From NCBI GenBank assembly GCA_013180625.2, contig SNVD02012294.1, forward strand, positions 1-64,000: 64,000 bases of DNA. The letters are read 5' to 3'. The DNA comes from Boswellia sacra. Its lineage: Eukaryota > Streptophyta > Magnoliopsida > Sapindales > Burseraceae. The notes below the pieces were generated by a model. The model saw nothing but the letters and a program-made list of their open reading frames with translations, was not told where the DNA came from and made no database searches. The translations under genes were made by a program, and so were the position numbers. Shown here piece after piece: positions 22,451 through 36,057 of the stretch (its first letter is position 1; every line of letters begins with the position of its first letter).

Positions 22451-24751
22451 GAGCTCCTATGTAGAATTTTCAAATGCAGGTTTCACAAAAAAAAAAAAAA
22501 AGTCTCACTGTCCCGAAAAAAAGTCTCACTATCCCGTTGGTATTTATATTACAGTAATGCTAAACTTACAACTCAAATACAATTCAAATTTTACAATTTG
22601 ATATGGCAGTCTACATCACAAACTCCTGTTAGCGATGTAATTTTTCTATTTTATTTTTATTTTTCCTATAAATTTTTGTCATGTAGACTACTACATCAGG
22701 TTGTAGAGTTTCATTTTTGTTTTTTTTCTTCTCCAGTCAACATATAGACTTTGAATTATATTTGGATTATAAATCTAACACTAACACTACTGTTTATATT
22801 ATATTTATATGCAACCGATGTCCATAGAATAATTTCTATTGGCTGATTATTGAGCTGACGTAGTCCAATCACCTTTGTTTCAATCATGTTGACTTGAAAC
22901 CGTATTTTCTGCAGCTATTGAATTCATGGGCCTTTGTTTTGTGGATTGGGCTTGCTAACTATTGACCTTATTCATTTCATCTTTTTTTTTGGGCCCTACG
23001 TTGTTGACAATATGAAAATCAACTGTGTTGTTGTCGAGTGTATCTAAAGCGTTATTAGCAAATGTTAAATATGTTGGGGAAAATAATATTTTATTAACAG
23101 TACTTAAATTAATTGAAAAAAATATAAAAAATGTCTTTGCTATTAAAATACAAAAATTCTCAAAGTTTGACTTATTTATCTTAATTTTTTAATTTTTATT
23201 CACATTTTTAAATATATCTAAAATTTTTAAATTCTTATATACCCTTGTTTAATTTGATAACATATTAAATTATTTTTAAAATTCAATAACCTAATAAAAA
23301 ATCAAATATAGAAAATAATTTTAGTACAACTAGACAAGAAATAACAGTCTTACTTTATAGCCTAAAGGTGTCTATGAGAGAAATAGTAATTTGTATATTT
23401 TTGGGAGATGTACAAAAATAATCAAATTTTAGAGGGTGTTTTAAAAATAGCCAAAATTGATTTTTCCTTCTATATCTAACCACCCATTAAACCATAACTT
23501 GTTAATGTGTTAAACACGTCAACTCGTCCGTGTTCAACTTGTTAACTTATAATGGGTTGGGTAGACACACTTAATTTTTTTTAATATAAAGATATTTTTA
23601 TCCATGGTTAAACTTGTCTATACAATCAAATTAAATATTAAAATTGCCATTTTCGAAATGCCCCATAAAATTCGGTCATTCTTTCTAAATTTTGTAATTT
23701 TTGTTCATACTAAAAATCAATAACTCAAAAATTATATCAAATTAATTATTTCACTATATTCAATGAATTTTATAACAAAACATTTCTTTTTAAGTGATTA
23801 ATGACTTCTATTATGAAAATTCACAAGTTACTATATTTTATTTTAATGTGTTTTTATAACACATCTTAAGAGTACCATATAACAAATAAATCAAAAAAAA
23901 ATCTCTTTATTATGCAGATTAAGACAATACTTCAGTGCAACAAATCTCTCTAGTAATTGAATCTGATTACTTTTTGCTTTTATTGCCCAACTCGACATAG
24001 TACAATATTATCCCTCTTGTAAATAGATGGATGAATTTGTTTTCTTTTGATTAATCAAATTGAGATAGTATAATAACATCTTTACTCTTATGATATCTAA
24101 TTCTATTGAATTCAATTTGTAAAACTCTCAAAGATTTAAGTAAAATGCAAACATTTATGAGTATCATTATTTCCAAAAATCTTTGTATAAAGTTATGGGA
24201 TAAACCATAAGAAATCTCTTATGAAAATTATCAAAAATCTATAGAAAAATGCTCATCAATTTTATTAAATTAGAATTATATCAAGTTGTATTTCAATTCA
24301 TAGAAGGGGGAAAAAAGAAGAAGTTGAAAGAGTATATTTGGCTCTAAAAGGAATTTATTTGGAGGACCAAGGAGAGAGGGATCTCAAAACTAGAAGAATC
24401 TAACAGCAAAGCTAGGCTGTGTTTTTATTTTCTTATTTCTTAAAATAAAATAAAATCCCAGTCTTTGTCTCATCCCTCACCAATATGATTTTGCCACCTC
24501 ACATCTGCCTAAATTATATGCTTACGTGGCAGAAACTGACGATACCCATTTTGAAAACCAATCAAATGTGCACAAATCCCATGTTAAAGTTAAAATTTTA
24601 CAAATAGTAATAATTATTTATTGTTTTAAATTCAATAACATACGTCGCAAGGGTTTATAATTCTCATGCTTTATGTTAGTTAATTAATACTATTACAAAT
24701 TCTTATTTTTATATAGATTTTCAGCCATTTTGTAAAAATTTCAATTCAAAA

Positions 24752-24824
<73 letters not shown>

Positions 24825-25090
24825 TAAAAAAAATGAAGCAGGAACAAAAATCCAAAAAAGCCCTCACTTTCAAAGTTAAAAAGTTGAAAGGAGAGGAGGA
24901 AAGAAAGTGTCATTTTCAACTTTTTGTTAATATTTATTGTTGTTATATAGTATATTATATATTATCCTTGATTATTTTAATCTTAATTTTAATTTATTTT
25001 TAACCTTAAAAACATATAAAAACATTATTTTTATTATTAAAATTAAAAAAATTATTTCAATTTTATTTTGACACGAGCCCCACTTCACAA
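22451..25090. other. AT-rich spacer upstream of the S-acyltransferase gene
   Basis: No gene recognised. Contains a long AT dinucleotide tract and many A/T homopolymers. The promoter of the gene starting at 25393 should lie in the last part. Confidence 0.5.
24756..24820. repeat. AT dinucleotide microsatellite
   Basis: About 30 AT units with a single interruption near 24783, seen directly. Confidence 0.95.
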
Positions 25091-25248
25091 CGCAAACACA
25101 GAACCGCCATCTGCAAGATCTCTGGCTGGCTCCTTTCATTTTGTTCAAAACTCCCTCAAAAGCCCTTCGCTAATTTCGAATTTACTTTTGAATTACCAAC
25201 CAATTCAGTGTGTTTTCTCACAGGGTTTTGTAGGGTTAAGAGTGTTTC

Positions 25249-25286
25249 TATTTCTATTTCTATTTCTATTTATTTATTTATTTAAT
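25249..25286 (+). repeat. TTTCTA/TTTA microsatellite in the probable 5' UTR
   Basis: Several TTTCTA units then TTTA units, about 110 bases before the ATG at 25393. Confidence 0.8.
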
Positions 25287-25392
25287 AATTAAATGAACAG
25301 CGACAACTCTCACCAGTTCGAAATCTTCGACTCAGTTCCGTCTTAGTAAAAGTACTTGACGAAGCAAACGGGAGGTTGGCGTTGTGTCTTTC

Positions 25393-28300
25393 ATGGCTAA
25401 GCGCGTCTACGAGGGCTGGAAAGGCAGTAATGTAAGAGGCTCAACTCCTTTTTCTTCTCGTTTTGTTTTTGTTTTTTTTTTGGAATTGTTTTCGGTTTTT
25501 TTTACCTGAGTTTTTGTGCTTCGTTTTGCGTCTGGCTTTGTTTGTTTTTGTGATAGAATTAGTGGGTTTTGGTTGGTTTAGTTAGTTGTTTGGTTTGTAG
25601 TTTTGAATTGGGTCTGAATTAGGTTTTGGAATTGAAGGTAAGCTTATGTGGAAATTTTAGTGTGAGTTGTGAGTTGTGGGTTTTGATTGGTTACTGAGAA
25701 GATGGAGGAAAGGAAATGGGAGGATTGAAGTTTCTGGGTTACTTTGACTTTATGGTTTTACTGTATTCTAAGAGACAATGATGAAACATTGTCAAACTAG
25801 TTGATGAAAAGTGAAGTAGTTCATGAATTAATGCTTAAAAGTTAGAAAAAAGAATGATATATTATTGGTTTGTTTGGTTTATGATCGGTTATAATGTGTT
25901 GAAGTAACCAACAGATTGGTTTAGTGAACAAAAGAATGATTTTTGAAAGCAGAAGAGGAGTATCATGCTTAGATTGATAGCTTCTACTTCAAATATAATG
26001 AGTCTTATGTGTTTAATTTTGGCGCATTTGTTATTAATAATGGTGAGTAAAGCATCATAGATTGACCAAAAAGATTAATTTCTGAATTTGGATGTGAAAT
26101 CCGTCAATATTGATCTTATTTTGATGACAACCAAGGATTGGGTTGTGGGATTGAGCTTAGAGCCTTCGAATTGACGTTATTTTGTGGTGTTTGAAGGATT
26201 TTGATGTTGGTAGAAGTGCAAAAGTGTTGACAGTAATATAAGTGTGGTTAAATGATAATGATGCTGGGTTTCTGTTAGGAATGCTAGTCATAGTTTAGTG
26301 TAAGTCAGGGTTATGGTATTTGTGGTTTTGATTTTGTTCTGGTTGTAGCACCTGTACCATATACTCTTTGTTGTGAATGCATGGTTGCTATGTGTTGGGA
26401 TAGTGGGAGTGCCATTGAAGCTTGGAGTTTCCATAATATCTCCACCATTGTATTGTTGATTGTAAAATTCCAGGAGGTAATTGTTACAAGAGTTTGGATC
26501 CTTTTTAAAATCACTTTTGCTAGAAAACGGAGAAACTTTAATTTACTTTTTGTAGGATTCTGAAGGATAACTTAGAGGTTCCCATTTGAACTTTAGAACT
26601 TCAGAAAGAATGATATGAGGATCTTGTATCAGAATGTAGGTTCAATTAACTGCTTTCACCTTGAGATAAATCGATTTTTCTTATTATATATTTGCAATAT
26701 TATCCAGTTGAAATGTTTTATTCTTGTGACTTTTTGCCTTGTAGCAACATATTAATCTTCCCAACAAATCATACAATTGGGGTTTGGTTGTAGAGTGAAA
26801 TAGTATAGAAGGAAATTTGTTTAAGCCACATAATTTAGGGTTTGGGATTGTGTGATTTTTTGGCATTTTCGGTTATTTTTTGACGTGTGAAGAATAATAT
26901 GTGGTTGCTTTGTGTTCTATTTTTAATTATTTGAAAATTAGCCCTCATGATAGGACACGGAAAAACTTTGAAGTTTTTGTTCTCCATCCTGCTATCATTC
27001 TGAGTACTACACGCCTGATAGGAAAAAGGAAAAGGAATTTGGGACTTGATAACCCATTTCATTTCCATTCTCCCAAGCAAAGACTGATGGCTATTTTAAG
27101 CTAGCCTTTTTTTTTCCTCCCATAAAAGGATTCTCAATGTGGGAACTATGTGAGGGCATAACAGAAGCCATTATTAGCTGTTTTTGGTGTTTTTACTTCG
27201 CTAGATCTATACTTGGTGCTTAAGATAACTGTCCTTTTTGAGAAAAATGTCTACTATAACTGGTTGCAGAAATTTTGGTTGAACCCTGAGCCTTTAGCAA
27301 TTAGGATAACTGTGGTTGCATTTTTCTAATGAGTGCAATTATATTGTGTTGGCCGCTAGATATTAAATTTCTAGGGAACTGTTAACAAGTAGTAGTTATC
27401 GAAGAATATTGTCCAGATGATGAGTGGCATAGTCTAACCACATTGATGAATATTGTTTTCTTTGCTTCTTATTAAAAAAGAACTTAAAATCTTTTTTATA
27501 GAGATACTATGACCAATGATTTTATGTAAACTGGAAGTTGTTATGTTGGAGTTGTTAGTGGTGCAGGATAATTTATAAGCTAGTGTTATGCTCATGGGTT
27601 TACTCGGGTTGCTCTTTTGTTTTATTTTAAGATAACCATAAATTCTTTCTTCTACATGTCTGATGGAATCTCTTTTTGCTGCACAACCTGCCACCTGGAA
27701 GAGTCTTGATTAAGACTCTATTTTTATTTTCACATTTCTTTAAACTCTAAGTTGCCCTATATTTTCCATTTACAGATTCCATTGTGGTGGGATAGTGGTA
27801 GATTAGATACACCTTTGCTATTGTCATGTATGGAAACTATTGAGGAACATTTTACGTATAATTAATGCCAAAAAGGAAAAAGAAAAACACATATACTTAG
27901 TTTTTTTAACTTGTAAGCAAGGTTTCTTGATGCCATGAACAAAGCTATGCAATCAAAATACGATGTCTTACACGGTTGAATGACCTGCAATTATATGTGA
28001 CTTTTAAAGGGCTTGTTTCCATGAACAGCCTAGCATCAGCAAGCAGATGTTGTAAAGAAAATTTGCTATCATCTGGTTAGCCTTTTTTACTTGTATGCAG
28101 AAGTGAGATGAAGGATATTTACTCTATTAAAGTAAATTATTTTATTTGCTGAAAGTTCTTATTAGTTTTTCCTAATTTTTATTGTCGTTTTGCATAGAGA
28201 ATACATAGAGTATTACCTTAGTTCATGCAGTAGGAACAGAGGTTTGCTTTAGTGGATAGTGCATTTAATTATGACCCTTGTTGAATTACTGTGATTTCCT

Positions 28301-31300
28301 TGTCTGCTTTACCGACAGCTGCTGCCGAGTGAAATCTCCCTCTCTCTCCTAAATTTTATTTCACATAGGGTTTGTCTTTTCTTGTTCATTTCCATGAACC
28401 AATACAAGCATTCATGTATGAGTTTGGCCGAGAAGGGAATAGAGGGAGAGAAAAAAAGGATCTAAATCTATTTATACTTTATTGTGTTTTAGCTATACAT
28501 TTGATATGTATGCTATATAAGATAGAAATCTCATGATTTTCTTCTTTTAAATTTTTTAGCTCTAAACTAGGTTTTATTTTGGAACAAACATATGGTGCTA
28601 TTGCTCTTGTTAGCTTTCACTGAACTTCAACCAATATTATACTTAAGAGAAGCTTTTCTTTTAATAGCTGCATTGAAGTTATATCCCCATTTTGCATAGC
28701 TATCAACATGCTGCACTATACTGTTTAGAGCTTTGTGGCGCACGTGTGGCTCCTAATTCCCTTTTTCCAAACCTCATGTTTTCTGCTAATAATTCAGCAA
28801 CAACTTGGTTGTCCTAGTCTCTATGTAACAGCCACCAGATGGATTTGTATTATTTTACATATGCAAAATTCCATTCCATGAATGCCATATTTGTATGTAA
28901 ATACATACATATTTTGGGCAATAGGTAATATATTACCAAAAGTCAATCAATTCGTTGATTTTAGCTTGGTACATAATGACCTCTTAGTTATTTGGAGACT
29001 TATTAGTTTGTGAAAATAACAAAAAGGATATCATATCTTTCTGGATGTAATTTGTCAACCTTTAGTTGGCAATGCAGTTTGATAAATCTAAGGTTTTTAT
29101 GTTTTTACACAAATTATATGTGAATGGCAGCCTATATAATGATATGGTCTATCTAAGAAGCATTTTGATAATATGGTGTTTCTTTTAGCTTTCATTCTCT
29201 TTTTTCTCTTTGGATTTTTTGGCTGCATCTTTTGATCTGTAACATGTTATTTTGCTTTGAGATTTTTTTCTCACTTGATTTAATTATTTGTCAATCTTTT
29301 GCAGAAATTCATCCTTGGAGGGAGGTTGATATTTGGGCCAGATGCTAGGTCATTGCTTGTCACATTGTTGTTGATCATTGTTCCGGTTGTTATCTTTTGT
29401 GTATTTGTTGCGAGGCACCTTCTCCATGAGTTTTCACCACATAATGCAGGATATGCGATTCTGGTGGTAGCAATTGTTTTTCCTATCTATGTTAGTACCC
29501 TTAATCCCTGGTACCTGATATTTATTTTCATCATATGAATTATATGAAAATTCTCTGGCTGAGTTTGCTTTTATGAGGATGGTTGACCATGTAATCTGAT
29601 GACGTTGAGGTTTGCATTCTGCTGTAGTGACAGAGTTCGGATGCCAATGTTATATTATTTGGATGTATCAACAGTCTTCTTTTGGTATAAGGATCACACT
29701 GGTTAAAACCTAAACGAAGTATCTTTCATCTGAGTCTTGGGCCTAAACTAAAGGCGAATCCGGAGATGTGACTTCTTCTAGACGCTTTGCAAAAATATTC
29801 CTTAAAAATAAAGTGGTGCATTTTGATGTTCCGAAGTCATATGACAATAAAATGTGTGTGAATTGTACATGCTTTTAGTTTGATTGTAAGGTTGGTTTTA
29901 AATGGACTTCTGTATTGAAATGTATGTGTAAAATTTGGTGTCTTGCTTTTGATTTAAGAGTCCCTGTCCACTTTGATTAACATTAGGGTTCATTATCCTG
30001 CTAATGCAATTCGTGGAAAACAAATAGTTTTTGTAATATTTTTCCTTGTTTAACTTTTGCTCTTTGCCTGTGGTGTTAACTGATTTGCATCCCATTTCTG
30101 ATGTTCATAGGTGTTGGTTCTGCTTTTTCTCACATCTGTTCGGGACCCAGGTATCATTCCACGCAATTCACATCCTCCAGAGGAAGAGTTCCGATATGAT
30201 TCATCCATCTCAGCAGAGGTTGGGGGAAGACAAACCCCCAGCCTTCAGTTCCCTCGGACTAAAGAAGTTACGGTAAATGGCATTGCTGTGCGGGTGAAGT
30301 ACTGTGACACTTGCATGCTTTATCGTCCTCCCCGCTGCTCACATTGCTCCATCTGCAATAACTGTGTGGAGCGATTTGATCACCATTGCCCTTGGGTGGG
30401 CCAATGCATTGGACTGGTATGCTATCATGCAAGCATATTAGGTGCATCTGTAGTTTGCTTTCTTGATTGACATTTTGCTGGCTATTTTTTGTTTGTTTAT
30501 CTTAAGTATTACAGAAGATGAACCTAACTTTTGTTTTTTCTGTGCAGCGCAACTACCGTTACTTCTTCATGTTTGTTTCTTCATCGACACTTCTCTGCAT
30601 ATATGTGTTCTCCATGTCAGCTGTGTACATTAAAGTTCTGATGGATGACTATCACACCACAGTCTGGAAGGCGATGAGAGAGTCTCCTGCTTCTGTTATA
30701 CTAATGGCCTATTGTTTCATTTCCCTGTGGTTTGTTGGTGGACTCACAGGGTTCCATTTGTATCTCATCGGCTCAAATCAGGTCAGTGACTTCCCTTGTT
30801 TTTCATCTCTTTTGGTTGTAGCATGAAAATAATTTGTAATTACTAGTTAGTGTCTGTTGTTGCCAAGTTTTTGCGGAGAAAAATTTACAAAACACTAAAG
30901 CTAGGAATTGCAGTTGCTGAAACTGACTGCATTTGCTTGCATTTTACTGAATGATAGGTCATCCAGGTGTCCATTGGTTTACCTATCTGGTTTTACAGAA
31001 CTCTTAGGGCCCGTTCAGTATTGTTTTGAAAAGATTTTTTCTGGAATTTCTATTAAAGGACATTGACAAACTGAAATTTGTAATTTTTTGAAATTGGAGC
31101 ACGTCTCGTTCTGTTTTGGGGAACACATAGAAGAGGGAGAGAGTTAGTTGTTTTGCAAAATTTTTTCTGAATTTCTTTTGAACGAAATGACCATTGATAT
31201 TGTTTTATTTTTGAAATAGAAGAATGATCTGGTAATGTATTTTCTTGTTTTTGAGAGAGAGAGAGGTTGCATTTGCTATTACATTTTAGAGAAGTTACTG

Positions 31301-32215
31301 TATGGCTCTGTAACTGCTTGATTTTCAATTGCGGCTGTAAAAGGCAGAAAATTATTAAGTTCCCCCTCTCCCCTTCCTGAAAACAAATAAAATAAATGTC
31401 CCTATATAATCACCAATAATATTGATGCAATATGCATGTCCTGGGGTTTGGGATTCTAGTCTTGCTAGAGGAAGGGGAAAGAAAAAGATGAAATATTGTT
31501 TCATGGGAATCTGCACTTTTCAAAGTCTCCATGCTATAGATCTTGGCCTACTTGTTTGTTATGGCTGAACTGATATTAGTCTATATATTTATGTAGCTGA
31601 TAGTCTTTTGGCATTAAAATTATTCTTTTCTGGAATTCCTGTTTTGTGCCTTCATTAATATCATCAGTGGCCTGCTTGGTACATTTAAAACTAAAAATAT
31701 TCCATGTTTTCCAGACTACCTATGAAAATTTCCGCTACAGGTCTGACAATAGGATTAATGTATACAATCGAGGTTGTGTGAATAATTTTCTTGAAGTATT
31801 TTGCACGAAAGTAAAGCCCTCGAGAAACAACTTCAGGGCTTTCATTCAAGAAGAGGCACCAAGGCCTTCCTTACCCCGAACTCCAGAAGCTGAAGATCTG
31901 GGTGGAGATCCACGGTCAAAGGTTCAAGATGATCTAGATATTGGTGAGGATCTATTGAAGATCTCACAGCGTCGTAATATTGAAGAAATTGATGAGGATA
32001 TTCGGAGTAGAGGGAGCAATGGTCCTCCCCGTAATGCCTCAGAAGCTGATAATGTTTTGGCTTCAGATGTTCGGGCTACCACCATTCAAGCAGACACTAG
32101 GCACTCAAGTTGGGGAAGGAGAAGCGGGAGCTGGGAAATATCAGCAGATATCCTTGCCAACTCCACGGTCACTGAAAGCAGAAGCTACGTTGCTACAAAG
32201 GAAGCACGCCAATAA
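25393..32215 (+). CDS. DHHC-type protein S-acyltransferase (palmitoyltransferase), five exons
   Basis: Coding exons: 25393-25431, 29305-29490, 30111-30416, 30548-30781, 31715-32215; all junctions are GT..AG and phase 0, giving 421 residues. It attaches palmitate to cysteines of membrane-associated proteins at Golgi, plasma or vesicle membranes (family knowledge). Features: start [13 protein letters not shown]; two membrane spans in exon 2/early exon 3; the DPG motif at 87-89; the cysteine-rich domain with DHHC at 165-168 ([13 protein letters not shown]), Cys168 being the acyl-accepting residue; two further spans in exon 4; the TTxE motif (TTYE) at 256-259; a hydrophilic tail ending in Arg/Ser-rich sequence. 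Layout and length closely resemble Arabidopsis PAT8/PAT9-type proteins. The first intron is 3.9 kb, the others 0.1-0.9 kb. No break is seen, so it is probably functional. Confidence 0.93.
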
Positions 32216-35200
32216 TGGGGTTGCTAACCTGGTCTTGACATGGTGTTACATGGGTAATGTGTGATATACCGGATCTTTTTTCCTGGTTCTGCAAAGGTGC
32301 CGGCGATTAGAAGTTTACTGTTACCTCGTGGGGATCAAATTTACTCCCCTCTTAGGCATTCAAGGTTGTACTACCCTCTTTTGGGGAAATTTTAGCTCTG
32401 TCGTTTTTTTTTTTGGGAAGCGGTCAATAGGGTTGTGTGTTTGTAATTGTTTGAGAAGAAGATAAAAGGGATAGTGTTTTTTTTGGTCTATTTTATTCTT
32501 TTACCCCTTAATATTGTTAATAGCATTCTGCTACCTTGGATTTAATATCTGGTGCTGGCTTTATTCTTTGTGTAAATAAATGTCAGACTCAGTATTTCTG
32601 CACTTAATTGGCCATTCTCTTCCTCTTTTTTGGTTGATACTCTTGTTTCAGGCTGTATGTATGGTGACGAGTGAAAGAGGTTTGTTGATCTTCTGGATCG
32701 TCATTTAAGAGTCTGCAGCTTGCCGTACTGGTCCAGGGCTTCACTGAACATTGTCCTGAGCTCCTGGCCATTTTGCCCGCAACGAAATACTTCTACTAAG
32801 AGTTAAATGGTGTATCAATGTGCTTGATATTTTAGGCTAAATTTGAAAGTTTTAATTGAAATATTACATACAAGTATTATGATGATGATAGTTCTTTTCA
32901 TAATTTCTATTTATGCGGGATGCGATAACTTATTGGATTTGAAGATTAAGAGTCTATAATACATAATAAAAAATGTAACGATGCACTACATTGAAAGTAG
33001 TTATTTTGGATATATATTTCCCTCCATTACTTTCTATTTTCTAAGATTGATTCTATTAAGCCTCTACCTTTTAACTTACAAGACCCACTTTTAATCTTTT
33101 TATTTCTGATTGTTTTATCTTTGTATAAAATTATTAAAAAAAAGAGAAAAATCATTCATCGATATAAGTTATAAACCCTAATTTGTGATCTACACTCTAA
33201 AATCTTAATAGAAAACAGACAATAAAAAGCAATTCACCAAAAAAAAAATATTCTTTAACTTGATTTGGATCCCCAATAAAATGGTCATGGTTGAGACTAA
33301 TTTCCATCCTTTATGAGATTTTCTTTTTCTTCCTTGAAAACTCATTCTCTTTCGTATGTTGTCAAGTTTATTCTTCTGTTGTATTTTTTAAGCCTTTACG
33401 TTTTGTGTATGGAGCGTCATGCTTATCAAATGTATGTGTGTCAGTTTGTGAGAAAGATCAATAAAATGGACTCCAAACTCTGCCACTGTTGGCTTGAGTA
33501 GTCGTAAGTGAAAAAGAAATTAGACATGAATTTTCCGAGATCCCTAAACTCACCAAAACATCCAAATCGCAAAAGCTAGGTTCCTTGATGAAAATAAAAG
33601 AACAACAATTCAATGAATACATTGAACCGAACATCCGATATAAAATTGAATTAAACTTTATTATATCTAAAAATTTCTATTGGAGTTAAATACCGTGTTT
33701 GAGTCTAATAAATATCTAATATATATTCAATAAAAGGATAATTCAGAAATTTGGTGGGCTTCATTGAGAAAATTATATCACTTTAAAATTTTTAATAGGA
33801 TAGACTTACAAATTGGGGTCTAATGAATTCAAAAGTTGAGACTAAACAGAACTACTTTTTTTTAAAACTATTTTAGTCGAGGTTATAAGACCCAATTTTA
33901 AAAGAAACATCCTATCTAGCATATTCTTAAGAGGTTCATTAATCATTATCTCATCTGTTATACAAAAATTTTCTTCTCATGTAATTATAATAATTAAAAT
34001 TAATTAGTTTCTCATATTAATATTTAATTAACTTTTATATCCAAAAACAAAATAAAATAGAAAGAAAAAGAAAGAATTATGAATATGTATCCAAATTAGA
34101 AGACCCCGTTAAAATATGGAACTATCTTCGAAAATTTAGATGGCATAACCTTTTTCTTGAGCAATATCCTTAATAAATGCAAAAGATTCCTTTAGTTTGT
34201 TTATGATTTTTAATTTGATTTTTAGGGTTTGTTATGCTTAAATCTAAGCTTGTAATTTTTTTAGTTAAAAATATTTGTAGTAGGTGAAATTGCTTAAAAA
34301 ATGAGTAAAAATGCTTGAAAAATGATTGGTTTTCATTGAAAATAACAAAGGTTGAAGACAAAAAACATCAAATATGATTTCGTTGAGTGTCTTTTTTTTT
34401 TTAATTGTTGAGTGTTTTGAAAAAGGGTGGTGAAGTAAGCTCAAAGGCAAAAAGTCATACATCAATTTATGCATACTTTCTTTGGCTTGGTCTTGAGGTT
34501 GAATAATCTTTCCCTAAAATGAAAATGAATTAAATAATTCAAATTTTGAAATTTGAAAGAAAAATGAGTACATTAATGCCAAGGGCACCACAGCATCTCA
34601 AGTTCTTAGGCGAGGTCAGAACAACTTCCCTTTCGTCTCTTGGGCGATTTGCTATCGGTACACTAACCCAAATACCATTCGCGCATGGCCAGATCTGGCT
34701 AACGCCTTTATGAAACTCTAGATATTTGATATCTTTCTCTTTGAATGAGATTTCAATTCCAGTATCGGTTTCATTAGATATCTTACGACTAGAATCTAAA
34801 ATTTTCGGAAATCGGCCTATTTTCGACTCACCCCTCAATCTTGGGTCAATTTTATAATTTTCCTAAAGAAAACCTTATTTAGACTAATTATATTAAACTT
34901 TGCACATGTTTTTCCCGTCCTGTGGTTAACTTCTATTAATCGCTCTAAATTTAATCTTGAATTTATTATCAGTGATATATTTTCATAGGTGACATCCTCT
35001 ATATATATATATATATGTTGCTTAATTATCGAGTTATTTCATCATTTACATATCAATATCATATTGAAAGACACATCACAGTTAAAATGAATATTAATTT
35101 TACGTAAATTATTCCTTTTATTAAAAGCAGAAAAATCTATAGATGGCCCCTCTTCTTTGACTTTCTGAATTTCAAAGGCAAAATGTATAAATTTCAGGGA

Positions 35201-35400
35201 ACTTTCCAATCCATAATCCAATAGAAACTTTTAATATATTTAGAAAGAACCCTATCAATGCAATTCAAAGAATCAAAAAATACCTTTATCTCTAACAAGA
35301 TTATTTCTTAAATTAACCAGATCACTTTGCATCAATTACTACAGAACAAATCCCATAAAAGGAAAAACCCTAATTTTGGAAGAAATAATAACCTCATCAA
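32216..35400. other. 3' UTR of the S-acyltransferase gene, then spacer
   Basis: The UTR probably extends several hundred bases (T-rich, to perhaps 32.9 kb; a TTTCAG acceptor-like site at 32651 could mark a UTR intron). Beyond that the DNA is AT-rich. A 99-codon minus-strand frame at 34539-34838 has unusually balanced composition but no recognised domain. Confidence 0.45.
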
Positions 35401-35408
35401 TGCTTTAA

Positions 35409-35417
35409 ACTTATAAA
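35409..35417 (+). promoter_or_regulatory. TATA box of the inhibitor gene
   Basis: TATAAATTA about 70 bases before the ATG at 35479. Confidence 0.55.
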
Positions 35418-35478
35418 TTAAACTGCACCAACCCATCAATGGCATCCTCCCCACACTCACAATCATCTGTTCATCAAG

Positions 35479-36057
35479 ATGATAACACAAGGAGCAACCA
35501 TCTCTTTCTTCTTCCTCCTCCTCCATCTCTCCGCTTCACCGACAACCGCCACGATAACCACTATTAATCTTGATGATCATTATCAATCTCCATCCCCATC
35601 CACTTTGGTCGATGGCGTTTGCAAAAGCTTAACAAGCAAAAGCAGTTCGTACACAGATTGTGTGGCTGCTTTCGCATTAGACCCTGGAACCCCATCAGCA
35701 CCGGACGCAAAAGCCCTGGCGAAGATTGCTCTAGGGTTGGCAGTAGCTAACACAACAAAAAGCAAAGAGTACATTGAGAATGTGGCTAGGACCAACAGCA
35801 GCGGCAGCTTAAAAGCAGCCCTCGAGTTCTGCGTTAAGCAATATGAAGCAAGTGTTGTTTCCTTCAACAGTGCGTTGGTTGAAATAGATGAGGATCCCTT
35901 GACTGCAAATTATGATTCCAAAGTCGCTTCTGATGGTGCCAACAACTGCGAAAACGAGTTGAAGTCTAAAGGGTTTCACGATCCTTCAGTAACAACTAGA
36001 AACAATTATGTGATCTTATATAGTGATATTGGATTCGCTATTACCAATATGCTTTAA
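35479..36057 (+). CDS. invertase/pectin methylesterase inhibitor family protein
   Basis: Single-exon gene, 192 residues. N-terminal signal peptide (ISFFFLLLHLSA, about 1-23) predicts secretion to the wall or vacuole. The PMEI-type helical bundle follows, with the four family cysteines at 48, 61, 118 and 157 spaced as expected for two disulfides, and the motifs VCKS, YTDCVAAFALDP, LKAALEFCVKQYE and LTANYDSKVASDGANNC. Possible N-glycosylation at Asn91 and Asn106. It resembles the Pla a 1-like group of putative invertase inhibitors more than classical PME inhibitors, but target cannot be told from sequence. These proteins bind plant acid invertases or pectin methylesterases in a 1:1 complex. A broken paralogue lies 1.3 kb downstream. 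Confidence 0.88.
   Translation: MITQGATISFFFLLLHLSASPTTATITTINLDDHYQSPSPSTLVDGVCKSLTSKSSSYTDCVAAFALDPGTPSAPDAKALAKIALGLAVANTTKSKEYIENVARTNSSGSLKAALEFCVKQYEASVVSFNSALVEIDEDPLTANYDSKVASDGANNCENELKSKGFHDPSVTTRNNYVILYSDIGFAITNML

Noticed and set aside
34539..34838. A 99-codon minus-strand frame of balanced composition.
   Set aside because: No family motif, no splice context and no start consensus; possibly a gene relic, but it cannot be supported.
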